Shown in pieces: positions 16,156 to 24,255 of a stretch of 64,000 nucleotides of DNA. The stretch is from the NCBI RefSeq assembly GCF_032999765.1, contig NZ_CP136051.1, positions 3,138,417-3,202,416 on the forward strand, in the 5' to 3' direction. Each line of letters starts with the position of its first letter. Within the stretch, counting starts at the first letter, position 1. The notes beneath the pieces are model-generated. The model saw only the letters and a list, made by a program, of their open reading frames with translations. It was not told the DNA's origin and searched no databases. Origin of the DNA: Imperialibacter roseus. GTDB taxonomy: Bacteria; Bacteroidota; Bacteroidia; Cytophagales; Cyclobacteriaceae. Both the position numbers and the translations under genes were made by a program.

Positions 16156-16962
16156 CTAATTATTTGGGGCTCCATCTGTCACCCAGCAAACAATCTTGTT
16201 GATCTCATCTTCTTCCAGCTGAGCAATTCCCTCCTGCATGGGAGGCATTCCTCTGTTTCCTACTCTCAGCCCAATTTGCTTTGCGTTGTCCTGTATGCCT
16301 TTAAAGCTCGTCATGTCCGGAAACTGACTTCCTGTGACATGGCAACCATCTACAGCGCACTTATTTTTAATAATTGTAGCAATTGCTGTATCGAAACTTA
16401 AACCGGACGGCACAATAGCTTTGGTGTGAAACTCACAAAAACCGTCCTTCACGGCGACTGAATACTCTCCGTTTGCCAGGCCGCTAAAAACCGAAGACTC
16501 TACGAAGTTTTTACCGTCGATACTGTATAAGTATGTGCCGCTACCGCCCGTTGCCGACAACTCAACTGAGCCTTCCGAGCCCTCACAACCAGCTACACTT
16601 GCTGTAAAACTTAGCGTTAAATCATTCTTCACTGCCAACCCAACCGAGGTAGTAGCTGTACACTCGTTGGCGTCCATTACAGTCAAAGTATACGTTCCGG
16701 GGGCGAGACCGCTAAATTCACTGCTTGATTGGAAATCGAGACCATTGATGCTAAAGGTGACAGGATCTGTTCCACCAGAAACAGCGACGGTAACAGTTCC
16801 CGGAGTGCTGCAGGTAGGGGCTGCCGTGGACTCCACACTTATTGCCGGGCCGGACACTGAGCAGTTGACGGTCATGTCATCATTGCGTCCGCAACCTGAT
16901 ATCATAATCACAAAAATGCACAAGCAAAAGGCAGCAAAAAAAAGTCTAAACAAGGTGGTCAT
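16156..16962 (-). CDS. Lipoprotein with two SprB-like repeats and a C-terminal c-type heme motif
   Basis: A 268-residue exported lipoprotein: signal sequence with lipobox MISGC near residue 24. Two Ig-like repeats of the SprB type follow (residues about 40-110 and 115-180), recognisable by SGLAPGTYTLTVMDANECTA and SGLANGEYSVAVKDGFCE. The last 80 residues resemble a small cytochrome c domain. They contain CAVDGCH, a CX4CH variant of the heme-attachment motif, followed by VGNRGMPPMQEG, which can supply the axial Met, and the closing helix EDEINKIVCWVTDGAP. Bacteroidota often carry such heme domains in gliding- and adhesion-related surface proteins. The heme assignment is inference from the motif pair. 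No obvious partner gene is adjacent. Confidence 0.82.
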   Translation of the reverse strand: MTTLFRLFFAAFCLCIFVIMISGCGRNDDMTVNCSVSGPAISVESTAAPTCSTPGTVTVAVSGGTDPVTFSINGLDFQSSSEFSGLAPGTYTLTVMDANECTATTSVGLAVKNDLTLSFTASVAGCEGSEGSVELSATGGSGTYLYSIDGKNFVESSVFSGLANGEYSVAVKDGFCEFHTKAIVPSGLSFDTAIATIIKNKCAVDGCHVTGSQFPDMTSFKGIQDNAKQIGLRVGNRGMPPMQEGIAQLEEDEINKIVCWVTDGAPNN

Positions 16963-17101
16963 AGTTCATTTGCTTTTTCCACCCCGGTTATCCAAACATC
17001 AGCCTACTTATTAACTCCCCGGCTGGCATAAAACATCTCTTGAAGGTGGTCATCAATACAACAACAAACATATCACAGCAACCTACAACAAGTGAAAAAA
17101 A

Positions 17102-17566
17102 CTAGCCAACATGAGACTCCAAAATTTCCCAGGTGTGATCGCTCAAGAGTTTTACCTTTGAAAGGTATTGCTGAAACGGCTTGCTTCTTCCCCACTCCGT
17201 CGGAGCAATCATCGACAGCACATCATCCCCATCGGCCCTGGAATACAGATAGTAAATCTTCCCGATGATGGGCTCAAAACTAACCTGAGCCTTGTAGATT
17301 CTTTCCGACACTTCTACCCTGGATTGTATGTCTTTTGCCTGCCTGGCAAGCAGCTGCATTTGCTCGTAAATCTGGCTGAGTTCCCGGTCGGTTTGCTCGT
17401 ACATAGCAGCCACCGATCTACCCCTTATTTTGCCCCGGTCTTCAGGCTTTACCAGGGCACTGCCGGCGTGATGCGGATAGGCAAGAATTCCCGGATTGGC
17501 AGCAACTTTCTCAGCCTCCTTTTCCATGTCAATCTTGTCGATATCAATCTTCTTTCCCGCTTCCAT
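17102..17566 (-). CDS. DUF2452 domain-containing protein
   Basis: A cytoplasmic protein of 154 residues from the ATG at 17564-17566 (MEAGKKIDIDKIDMEKEAEK). The open frame extends seven codons further upstream only through a GTG at 17587 that overlaps the small gene 17574-17723, so I prefer the ATG. The DUF2452 signature PHHAGSALVKPEDRGKIRGR is clear. It is followed by a long helix (AMYEQTDRELSQIYEQMQLL) and the strands of KAQVSFEPIIGKIYYLYSR. The family is conserved in Bacteroidota, with no known function. It lies seven bases downstream of the small membrane-protein gene and the two are probably one operon. Confidence 0.88.
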   Translation of the reverse strand: MEAGKKIDIDKIDMEKEAEKVAANPGILAYPHHAGSALVKPEDRGKIRGRSVAAMYEQTDRELSQIYEQMQLLARQAKDIQSRVEVSERIYKAQVSFEPIIGKIYYLYSRADGDDVLSMIAPTEWGRSKPFQQYLSKVKLLSDHTWEILESHVG

Positions 17567-17573
17567 TTTTGTG

Positions 17574-17723
17574 CTATTTATTATCACCCGGAGCTACTTC
17601 ATTTCTGAGATGAGACTTAGATCCTGGGAAGGTCGTCCGCCTCGAAATGTCCCAACCGATGATGATCATGATGACCATAAAGACAGCCGCCACCACCAGA
17701 AATATTTTCTTCGATTTACTCAT
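17574..17723 (-). CDS. Small single-pass membrane protein (49 residues)
   Basis: A short gene: ATG at 17721-17723, stop TAG at 17574-17576. The product starts MSKSKKIFLVVAAVFMVIMI, a basic N-terminus leading into one hydrophobic helix. A short charged tail follows (WDISRRTTFPGSKSHLRNEV...), so it should be an inner-membrane protein with a small exposed domain. The DISRRTTFPGSK segment is reminiscent of small proteins seen widely in Bacteroidota (recollection, not checked). It sits head-to-tail with the DUF2452 gene. Function is unknown. Confidence 0.72.
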   Translation of the reverse strand: MSKSKKIFLVVAAVFMVIMIIIGWDISRRTTFPGSKSHLRNEVAPGDNK

Positions 17724-17804
17724 GCCTACCTCTTGCTGTGATTAACTTCATTCCAACACTGAATGTTCAAAGTTAGTCAACTTGACAAAAAGATTCAGAA
17801 AGGT

Positions 17805-18182
17805 TCAGAGAAATGAAAGCTGTAGAAGGTCAGTTTCCTTTGAGATAAAATGAGCCTTATCACCATAAATCAACACCGGGGTTTTTAGGTAATCGGGGTG
17901 CTTCACGATCAGGTCGATGTACTGCTTCGGGGTGCTCAGGTGCAGGTAGTATTCCTGGCTCTTCAGCTGCTCGCAGTCATGATCGACGAGGTCCTGATAC
18001 CCCACCCCAAGCCTGCCTGACAGGTCAGCTAGAAATGAATACTCCAGCGCAGAAGACTGAACGTCCAGCTTCACAATTTTGTCAGAAAAAACACTGATAT
18101 AGGCAAGCGCCTGCTTGTCAAGATCACGCTTGCTATTGTACACAAAAATCATCTCGCTGGATCCGCCCTCTATCATGGCCAT
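17805..18182 (-). CDS. ArsC/Spx-like thioredoxin-fold protein
   Basis: A 125-residue cytoplasmic protein similar to the arsenate reductase (ArsC)/Spx group. The first strand MIFVYNSKRDLDKQALAYI is followed by LADLSGRLGVGYQDLVDH, and late by the family segment VKHPDYLKTPVLIYGDKAHFI with the cis-Pro after Thr. The usual N-terminal catalytic Cys is absent: the position reads VYNSKRD. It is therefore unlikely to be a working arsenate reductase and belongs to the cysteine-free ArsC-like proteins common in Bacteroidota. The start is ATG at 18180-18182; internal ATGs two and ten codons later would remove the non-conserved leader. Function is unknown. Confidence 0.78.
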   Translation of the reverse strand: MAMIEGGSSEMIFVYNSKRDLDKQALAYISVFSDKIVKLDVQSSALEYSFLADLSGRLGVGYQDLVDHDCEQLKSQEYYLHLSTPKQYIDLIVKHPDYLKTPVLIYGDKAHFISKETDLLQLSFL

Positions 18183-18513
18183 TGTTCATATAATTCAGAA
18201 ACCGAAGTTAAAGGGTGGCCCTATCATTAACCTTGATGAAGATCAGTAAAGCGCCCGTAAACTGATGATTTTAGTCAAACAATCAGAGAAAGGTCACCTC
18301 CTCAAAGGGGCATTAGTAAGTAAAAATCAAAAAAAGATATCCTCTAAATGACTTGAAATAACCACTGCTAATTCACTCGCTACTAAATTACTATACTATC
18401 CCAACGTAGTTTAAGCTTTAATATATGACATAATGACAAAGCTCATTTTTTTCGATTCAAATTGGCCTCATTGAAGATAGTGGCTACCTTTGAAGCCTAA
18501 ACACGACTAACTT
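18183..18513. other. Divergent intergenic region
   Basis: This 331-base stretch separates the ArsC-like gene (minus) from the DUF3127 gene (plus). It holds the plus-strand promoter at 18462-18492. No open frame with coding character and no convincing RNA gene were seen in the rest, which is A/T-rich. Confidence 0.6.
18462..18492 (+). promoter_or_regulatory. Bacteroidota-type promoter of the DUF3127 gene
   Basis: A TTG -33 element (18462-18464) and TACCTTTG (18485-18492, matching TAnnTTTG exactly) are separated by 20 bases, the normal spacing for the Bacteroidota primary sigma factor. Transcription would start near 18498, giving a leader of about 15 bases to the ATG at 18514. Confidence 0.65.
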
Positions 18514-18897
18514 ATGGATATCAAGGGAAAACTTCTCGAGAAAAGTGAAACAACTAACGTGACAGCCTCTTTCAAAAAGCGTGAATTTGTTGTGGAATTT
18601 GCGGAGAATCCTCAGTATCCGGAGTACGTTAAGTTTGAGCTAATCCAGGACAAGTGTGACCTACTCAACGACTTTCAGCCAGGTCAGGAAATTGAAGTAC
18701 ACTTTAACTTGAAAGGCAGAAAATGGACTGATCCGAAGGGCGAAGTAAAGTACTTTAATTCGCTTCAGGCATGGAGGATTTTGCCAGTCGGTGCCCAGAC
18801 TTCAGCGGGTAGTTCTCCTTCGGGCGAGGCACCCCCACCAGCAGAAGAACCGGAATGGCTGAGTGCCTCATCAGAAGACGACGATCTTCCGTTTTAA
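18514..18897 (+). CDS. DUF3127 domain-containing, OB-fold-like protein
   Basis: A 127-residue cytoplasmic protein that opens with the DUF3127 domain: MDIKGKLLEKSETTNVTASF, then KREFVVEF and VKFELIQDKCDLLNDFQPG, and NLKGRKWTDPKGEVKYFNSL. The domain resembles an OB fold. The C-terminal 35 residues are low-complexity and end acidic (SSEDDDLPF), exactly like the tail of single-stranded DNA-binding proteins, where a DDDxPF tip recruits partner enzymes. That tail makes a role as an SSB-like nucleic-acid protein attractive. The gene is convergent with the DEAD-box helicase gene, with two bases between stop codons. Confidence 0.9.
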   Translation: MDIKGKLLEKSETTNVTASFKKREFVVEFAENPQYPEYVKFELIQDKCDLLNDFQPGQEIEVHFNLKGRKWTDPKGEVKYFNSLQAWRILPVGAQTSAGSSPSGEAPPPAEEPEWLSASSEDDDLPF

Positions 18898-18899
18898 GG

Positions 18900-20117
18900 T
18901 TATCTTCTTACCTTCCTTCGGCCTCCCCCGCCTCCTCCACCTCTTTCTCTTGGAGAACTTTTAGGGTGCTTGGCATCGTACACCGGCCCCTCGCCTATCG
19001 ATGACGGAAGCTTCACCATGCGTATGCTCTTGCCAATAAGATTCTCTATTCGGCTGAACTTTCTCTGGTCATCTTCATTCACCAGAGTGAACGCAATGCC
19101 ATCCGTTTCTGCCCTCGCTGTCCGGCCAATTCTGTGCACGTAATCCTCCGGATCCTGGGGCACATCATAGTTGATCACAAGGTTAATATTCTCTATGTCA
19201 ATACCCCTGCTCAGCACGTCTGTTGCAATAAGAATATTGATCTCCTTGTTACGGAATTTTAGCAGGCCCGACTCCCTTTCATTTTGCTCAAGATCCGAGT
19301 GAATCGACTCCACCTTTCTGCCGTCTTTTCGCAGCTGTCTGTCCAGCTCTTTCACAGTGGTTTTTCGTGAGCAGAATATCAGAATCCGGGGCAGCTGTCT
19401 GGCGTCCAATATGTGGCTAAGCAGCAAATTCTTCTGAGGATTGTAGACTGAGAAAGCGGCCTGAAATATCTTCTCAGCTGGCTTCGAAATAGCTATGCTT
19501 ATCTCCACAGGGTTGTTCAGCATTTGAGCCGTGAGCGTCCTGATCTTTGGAGGCATAGTCGCAGAGAACATCAGGTTCTGGCGCTTAGCCGGAAGCATGT
19601 TGACGATCTTCACCAGGTCGTCAATGAAACCCATGTCCAGCATCCTGTCTGCCTCATCAAGGATCAGGTGCCGGAGGTTGCTGAAGTCGGCATAGTCAAA
19701 ACTCATGTGTGTGATAATCCTGCCGGGCGTAGCCACAATAATATCGGCACCTTCCTGCAAAGCCTTTTTCTGCGAATCCCAGCTCGAGCTGTCAGAGCCA
19801 CCGTAAACAGCAAACGAACTCACTCCCGCAAAGTAGCTCAGTCCATTTATCTGCTGATCGATCTGAATAGCTAGTTCCCTTGTCGGCGCCAATATCAGCG
19901 TCTTGATCTTTCCGTCAGCATTCTTCTGATTGTCATTAATGACCGGAATCAGGTAGGCGCCCGTCTTTCCAGTTCCCGTTTGTGCGCAGGCAATGATATC
20001 TCTTCCAGATAAAATCACAGGGATGGCTTGCTCCTGTACCGGAGTCATTTTCTCAAAGCCCATCGCTTGTACAGCATCCTTGAGCTCAGGAGAAATCTCT
20101 AATTCTTTAAAATCCAC
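18900..20117 (-). CDS. DEAD-box RNA helicase
   Basis: A 405-residue ATP-dependent RNA helicase with the complete motif set: Q motif with GFEKMTPVQEQAIP, motif I AQTGTGKT, Ia PTRELA, Ib TPGR, II LDEADRMLD, III SAT, IV ILIFCSRK, V ATDVLSRGIDI and VI HRIGRTAR. The C-terminal tail is short, basic and glycine-rich (RERGGGGGGGRRKVRR), the type that binds RNA nonspecifically in RhlE-like helicases. The start appears to be GTG at 20115-20117 (MDFKELEISPE); no in-frame ATG lies nearby upstream. It probably unwinds structured RNA in ribosome assembly or cold adaptation. The 3' end abuts the DUF3127 gene. Confidence 0.95.
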   Translation of the reverse strand: MDFKELEISPELKDAVQAMGFEKMTPVQEQAIPVILSGRDIIACAQTGTGKTGAYLIPVINDNQKNADGKIKTLILAPTRELAIQIDQQINGLSYFAGVSSFAVYGGSDSSSWDSQKKALQEGADIIVATPGRIITHMSFDYADFSNLRHLILDEADRMLDMGFIDDLVKIVNMLPAKRQNLMFSATMPPKIRTLTAQMLNNPVEISIAISKPAEKIFQAAFSVYNPQKNLLLSHILDARQLPRILIFCSRKTTVKELDRQLRKDGRKVESIHSDLEQNERESGLLKFRNKEINILIATDVLSRGIDIENINLVINYDVPQDPEDYVHRIGRTARAETDGIAFTLVNEDDQRKFSRIENLIGKSIRMVKLPSSIGEGPVYDAKHPKSSPRERGGGGGGGRRKVRR

Positions 20118-20226
20118 TTTTGAGTCTTTACGTTTTTATTGTGCTTTCCTTTCTATCATCAAACTTTGATACCATTCATCAATTACGAAAACGAAGTGTT
20201 TGAAGCATCCTTCTATATTCGGGGTT

Positions 20227-20232
20227 AGGAGG
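20227..20232 (+). promoter_or_regulatory. Consensus Shine-Dalgarno before the DUF5916 gene
   Basis: AGGAGG lies five bases before the ATG at 20238. Such a strong ribosome-binding site is uncommon in Bacteroidota and supports this start. Confidence 0.55.
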
Positions 20233-20237
20233 ACTAC

Positions 20238-22463
20238 ATGAGAGGAATTTTACTACTAACAACACTGACCATTTTTGCTTATGGTATTTCTATTCAACTA
20301 ACGAAGGCACAAAATACACTTCCATCGTTACATATACAGAAGGCAAAGGGAAAAATAATTTTGGATGGCGCTCTGAATGAGGCAGATTGGGAAAGTGCAG
20401 AAGTCGCTGGAGACTTTATGCAGTACTTCCCTTACGACACTTCTCTCGCCAATTCGCAAACTGAAATCCGGATTACTTACGACGACGAGTTTCTGTACAT
20501 GGGTGCCAAAATGTACAACCAGGTGAAAGACCGAAAGTATGTGACCCCTTCCTTAAGAAGAGATTACCGGGGAGAAGCCAACGATGGAATCACGCTTATT
20601 TTGGATCCATTTCAGGACAAAACTAATTCATTTCAATTCGGCGTTAACCCGTTTGGAGTTCAAAGAGAAGGTCTTATTGCCAATGGCGGCTCCGGAGGCG
20701 GGCAAAACCTCAGTCTGTCGTGGGATAACAAGTGGTACACGAAGGCCGTGCAGTACGAGGGATACTGGATAGCAGAGCTGGCCATACCATTCAAAACCAT
20801 CCGGTTCAAGGAGAACTCACAAAAGTGGAATATGAACTTTTACCGGATCGATAGTGAAAATGGCGAACGATCATCATGGGCTCGCATACCACGAAACTTC
20901 AGCCTCATCACGCTGGCATTTAACCGGGAAGTAGTCTTTGATAAACCACTCAAAAAACCGGGAGCCAACATCTCACTTATTCCCTTTGTAGCGGCGGCAT
21001 ATGAACACGACCAGGAAGAAGGCTTGTCGCCAGCCAAATCAGCTGACTTTGGCGGCGATGCAAAAATAGGTATTGGCCCATCGCTCAACCTGGACCTGAC
21101 TTTCAATCCCGACTTTTCCCAGGTGGAGGTTGACGATCAGGTTACCAACTTGGACAGATTCGAAATTTTCTACCCAGAGAAAAGGCAGTTCTTTCTGGAA
21201 AATGCCGATCTCTTTGCTGACTTTGGTACTCAGAACCTCCGTCCGTTTTTTTCCCGTCGCATTGGCGTAACCAGAGACGAGAGCACCGGGCAAAATCTGC
21301 AAAACAAAATTCACGCAGGTGCCCGCCTTAGCGGCAAGATTAACAACAACTGGCGGGTGGGACTGCTGGACATGCTAGCTGCTAAAGATGATGCACTGGG
21401 ACTCCCCTCCACCAACTACTCTGTAGCCAGCTTTCAGCGCAAACTATTTACCCGCTCCAATGTGGGAATGATTTTCGTGAACAAAGACCCCACGGGGCCT
21501 TTGCAAGCGGCTGACGGCAGCGATAGCATACGCACCTACAACAGAGTGTTGGGAATTGACTACAACCTCGCTTCAGCCGACAACAAATGGAATGGTAAGT
21601 TCTTCGCTCATCGAACCTTTAGCAATGAAGGCCTCAATGATGCCTTTGCTCTGTCTTCAGAAATAGAATACAATTCACTCCGCTGGGAAATTTCAGGAAG
21701 GCTACAATCCATAGGCGCTAATTATGACCCTGAAACCGGTTTTGCCCGCAGAAACGGTTACAACCGTGCGTCGCAGAGTATTTGGTACAACTTCTACCCA
21801 AACTCAACCATTGTGAACAGGCATGGGCCCGGCTTTGACACCGACAATATATGGAACGGTACATATGGCGCCACCGATAGGGACATCAACCTGATGTACC
21901 GGATACAGTTCAAAAACACCTCAATGTTCAATATGCGGCTCAGGCATGATTATGTGTTCTTGTATTTCTCTTTCGACCCGACAAATACCGGCGGCATAGA
22001 GCTGCCAGAAAGCTCTGAGTACGGTTACTACTCGGTTATTGCCAATTATGACTCTGACGCAAGAAAAAAACTGTTTTACAGCCTTAATACAAGATCTGGT
22101 GGCTATTTCAACGGAACACGAGTGAACCTTGACTCGGAAATTGGATACAGGATACAACCCTATGGGATTATTTCGTTGGTCACTAATATCAACCGGCTGC
22201 GGCTTCCGTATCCTTACAACGATGCCGACCTGCTCCTGATTGGGCCAAAGTTTGATGTCACGCTCAGCAAGTCATTCTTTCTGACCACCTACTTCCAATA
22301 CAACAACCAGATCGATAACATTAATGTCAATGCACGGCTCCAGTGGCGCTTCAAACCTGTGTCCGACATTTTCCTCGTTTACACAGAGAATTACCTGCCA
22401 GAAACATTTTACTCACGAAACCGCTCACTAATTTTCAAAGCGACCTACTGGCTCAATCTTTAA
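20238..22463 (+). CDS. DUF5916 outer-membrane protein with N-terminal CBM9-like domain
   Basis: A 741-residue exported protein. A signal peptide (residues 1-24, ending near LTKAQ) is followed by a carbohydrate-binding family 9-like domain (about 30-230) that starts KGKIILDGALNEADWESAE and contains ITYDDEFLYMGAKMYN. The rest is the DUF5916 region, with YPEKRQFFLENADLFADFGT and many short amphipathic strands such as FNMRLRHDYVFLYFSF, ending in an aromatic-rich strand, the pattern of an outer-membrane beta-barrel. The family is abundant in Bacteroidota, has no proven function, and is suspected to handle or export sugars or peptides. It stands alone with its own strong ribosome-binding site. Confidence 0.9.
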   Translation: MRGILLLTTLTIFAYGISIQLTKAQNTLPSLHIQKAKGKIILDGALNEADWESAEVAGDFMQYFPYDTSLANSQTEIRITYDDEFLYMGAKMYNQVKDRKYVTPSLRRDYRGEANDGITLILDPFQDKTNSFQFGVNPFGVQREGLIANGGSGGGQNLSLSWDNKWYTKAVQYEGYWIAELAIPFKTIRFKENSQKWNMNFYRIDSENGERSSWARIPRNFSLITLAFNREVVFDKPLKKPGANISLIPFVAAAYEHDQEEGLSPAKSADFGGDAKIGIGPSLNLDLTFNPDFSQVEVDDQVTNLDRFEIFYPEKRQFFLENADLFADFGTQNLRPFFSRRIGVTRDESTGQNLQNKIHAGARLSGKINNNWRVGLLDMLAAKDDALGLPSTNYSVASFQRKLFTRSNVGMIFVNKDPTGPLQAADGSDSIRTYNRVLGIDYNLASADNKWNGKFFAHRTFSNEGLNDAFALSSEIEYNSLRWEISGRLQSIGANYDPETGFARRNGYNRASQSIWYNFYPNSTIVNRHGPGFDTDNIWNGTYGATDRDINLMYRIQFKNTSMFNMRLRHDYVFLYFSFDPTNTGGIELPESSEYGYYSVIANYDSDARKKLFYSLNTRSGGYFNGTRVNLDSEIGYRIQPYGIISLVTNINRLRLPYPYNDADLLLIGPKFDVTLSKSFFLTTYFQYNNQIDNINVNARLQWRFKPVSDIFLVYTENYLPETFYSRNRSLIFKATYWLNL

Positions 22464-22504
22464 AGCTGACAAGGTTATCGTATCCAGCCCAAAATGGTTG
22501 GGAT

Positions 22505-22738
22505 TTACTGAGAAAGGCTTACCTTTTTGAGGAAAGAAGAAACAGCTTCAACCGACTGGCTACCAACTTCCTGAAGAGTGGATTGGCTTACCAAAGGCTG
22601 ATCTTGAGGAAGCTCATTTGGAAACATCACCAGAGATGAAAGATCAAGGAAGCCAGGGGTTAACAAAACAGCAAGCAGAGCCACTATCACCCCGAGGGTA
22701 ATTAATGTAGTGCTCATTTTATTTCTTGCCTGTTGCAT
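22505..22738 (-). CDS. Putative small membrane protein
   Basis: A 77-residue frame starting MQQARNKMSTTLITLG, with an internal ATG at codon 8. One hydrophobic helix (STTLITLGVIVALLAVLLT) is followed by a polar tail of about 40 residues (QPLVSQSTLQEVGSQSVEAV). The single clear membrane segment and the lack of a better frame suggest a real gene. It has no recognised domain or partner, and a 98-codon frame on the other strand overlaps it, so it remains tentative. Confidence 0.45.
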   Translation of the reverse strand: MQQARNKMSTTLITLGVIVALLAVLLTPGFLDLSSLVMFPNELPQDQPLVSQSTLQEVGSQSVEAVSSFLKKVSLSQ

Positions 22739-22957
22739 GACTAGTTGTAATACAAAGTTGATGCCAATTATATAAAAACCTATTTTACAGGTAGTTACAT
22801 TTTCATTCTACTACTTAGTGACCAATAGCGTACAGTTATTGATCACAGTATCGAACGCTTTGTATTAGTACTCTTGTAGATCGAAAAGATTACAACTTTG
22901 CGTTAAAAAAAATAGAAGGTCTCGCCTGGATCCGGGAAACGGCGAAATGAAACTGGC

Positions 22958-23632
22958 TTATTCTATGAGTTCGACCTCGAAAACCAAAGTGGCATTGGCA
23001 GGAATTTGGCCACGGGCCATGCTTCCGTAACCAAGGTTGGCCGGCACCCGGATGTAAGCCCTGGAGCCTTTCTTTAGCAGCCCTATGCCTTCGTCCCATC
23101 CCTTGATTACCTGGCCGGCACCCAGCACAAAGCTAAAAGGCTTACCCCTGTCAACCGAACTGTCAAACTTTGTCCCATCTTCAAGGTAGCCGGTATAATG
23201 AACCGTGACTCTGTCGCCTACATTAGGCAAGTCACCAGTGCCTTCTACAAGCATCTTCACTCCGAGGCCGCTGTCTCTATAGGTGTAGCCAAAATTTCTT
23301 CTTTCTATTTCCCATGCCGACAGTGCCTTCTGGAGAAAGAGTATCTCCAAAGCAGACAGCTTCAACTTAGAATCGGCAGCCAGAGAAATGAGGTACTCCT
23401 CTGTGGCTTTATTGACTGATGGGATGTATTTCCCCTTCTTTCCGTTTTGAATGAGGAAGTTTGGCTGCGTTTCCGAAAACTGAACGCATATGCCTGCAAA
23501 CTTACTGTCCGTGAAACAGAAATCTGCCACATAGGCCAATTTCGATTCACACTCAGTGCACTGCGCATAACCTTCTGATACCAAACCCAACAAAATCACC
23601 GCTACCAGAAACTTCCGACAAAGATCTTCCAT
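22958..23632 (-). CDS. FKBP-type peptidyl-prolyl cis-trans isomerase, exported
   Basis: A 224-residue exported foldase. A signal peptide (residues 1-23, MEDLCRKFLVAVILLGLVSE) precedes a Cys-containing N-terminal region with CTECESK and further cysteines in DFCFTDSK and FAGICVQF. These could form disulfides or bind metal. The FKBP domain occupies the last 110 residues: VGDRVTVHYTGYLEDGTKFDSS, FVLGAGQVIKGWDEGI and IPANATLVFEVELIE, with the usual active-site aromatic residues. It accelerates prolyl isomerisation in the periplasm. The N-terminal segment before the domain has no match that I recognise and distinguishes it from simple FKBPs. It appears to be a single gene; the small gene 23690-23950 lies upstream on the same strand, 57 bases away. 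Confidence 0.93.
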   Translation of the reverse strand: MEDLCRKFLVAVILLGLVSEGYAQCTECESKLAYVADFCFTDSKFAGICVQFSETQPNFLIQNGKKGKYIPSVNKATEEYLISLAADSKLKLSALEILFLQKALSAWEIERRNFGYTYRDSGLGVKMLVEGTGDLPNVGDRVTVHYTGYLEDGTKFDSSVDRGKPFSFVLGAGQVIKGWDEGIGLLKKGSRAYIRVPANLGYGSMARGQIPANATLVFEVELIE

Positions 23633-23689
23633 AATGCTTTCGTTAAAAAGAAAGCAAAGAACAGGCGCTTAGAAATAAAAATCAATAAT

Positions 23690-23950
23690 TTATTTCCTCT
23701 TCTTCCTGAACGTGATTGGAATGAAATCGTCGGTCGGGATGCCGATGTGGGCCAAATCCCATTCAGGGTTGTATCCGCTAATGAGGCGCTTAATACATTC
23801 GACCCGGTCATGGGTTGGAAATTCGCATTCTTCCCAATAAAAAATCTCGACCCTGTAATGATACTGTTTTTTGATTCCGTTGATTCTTACTTCAACTTCG
23901 ATCTCCTGCTCTTCTAAAGTGCGGGGAATCTCTATACCAATAACTGCCAT
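23690..23950 (-). CDS. Uncharacterised small protein
   Basis: An 86-residue soluble protein starting MAVIGIEIPRTLEEQEIEVE. The beta-rich first half alternates charged and hydrophobic residues (VRINGIKKQYHYRVEIFY), and the second half carries CIKRLISGYNPEWDLAHIG and ends with a basic tail (FRKKRK). No domain is recognised. The frame looks coding and is the only one of length here. It may be co-transcribed with the FKBP gene 57 bases downstream. Confidence 0.7.
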   Translation of the reverse strand: MAVIGIEIPRTLEEQEIEVEVRINGIKKQYHYRVEIFYWEECEFPTHDRVECIKRLISGYNPEWDLAHIGIPTDDFIPITFRKKRK

Positions 23951-24255
23951 ATAATATGTTTCATTTGCATCAGGTGTACATCAAAAAACATACCTGTATA
24001 CTAAATTACTGATTATCAATTATTTGATTGATTGGTGCAAAATGAAAATGAACGATTTCAGGACAATAAAGTGTTCATTTTTAAAGAGTTAGTTGAGCCA
24101 CTATTGATATTGAAAGAGTAGGTTTGCAGTTTTCACAGCAAATAACGCCGCTCGTTACAACGAATCAGCTAATAACGCCGTTAAACCCATCCCATGGTAG
24201 AATGAAGTAAGAATTTTGTTTATTTACGAACTTGAAATAATTATAATAATATCTT
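23951..24255. other. Intergenic region with possible promoter and repeated motif
   Basis: This is the divergent region before the DUF2911 gene. It contains TAGGTTTG (24119-24126), a match to TAnnTTTG with a TTG 23 bases upstream (24093-24095), a spacing slightly long for a promoter. It also holds two exact copies of AATAACGCCG (24141-24150 and 24171-24180), 30 bases apart, flanking the palindrome TCGTTACAACGA (24152-24163). No gene-like frame was found. Confidence 0.45.
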
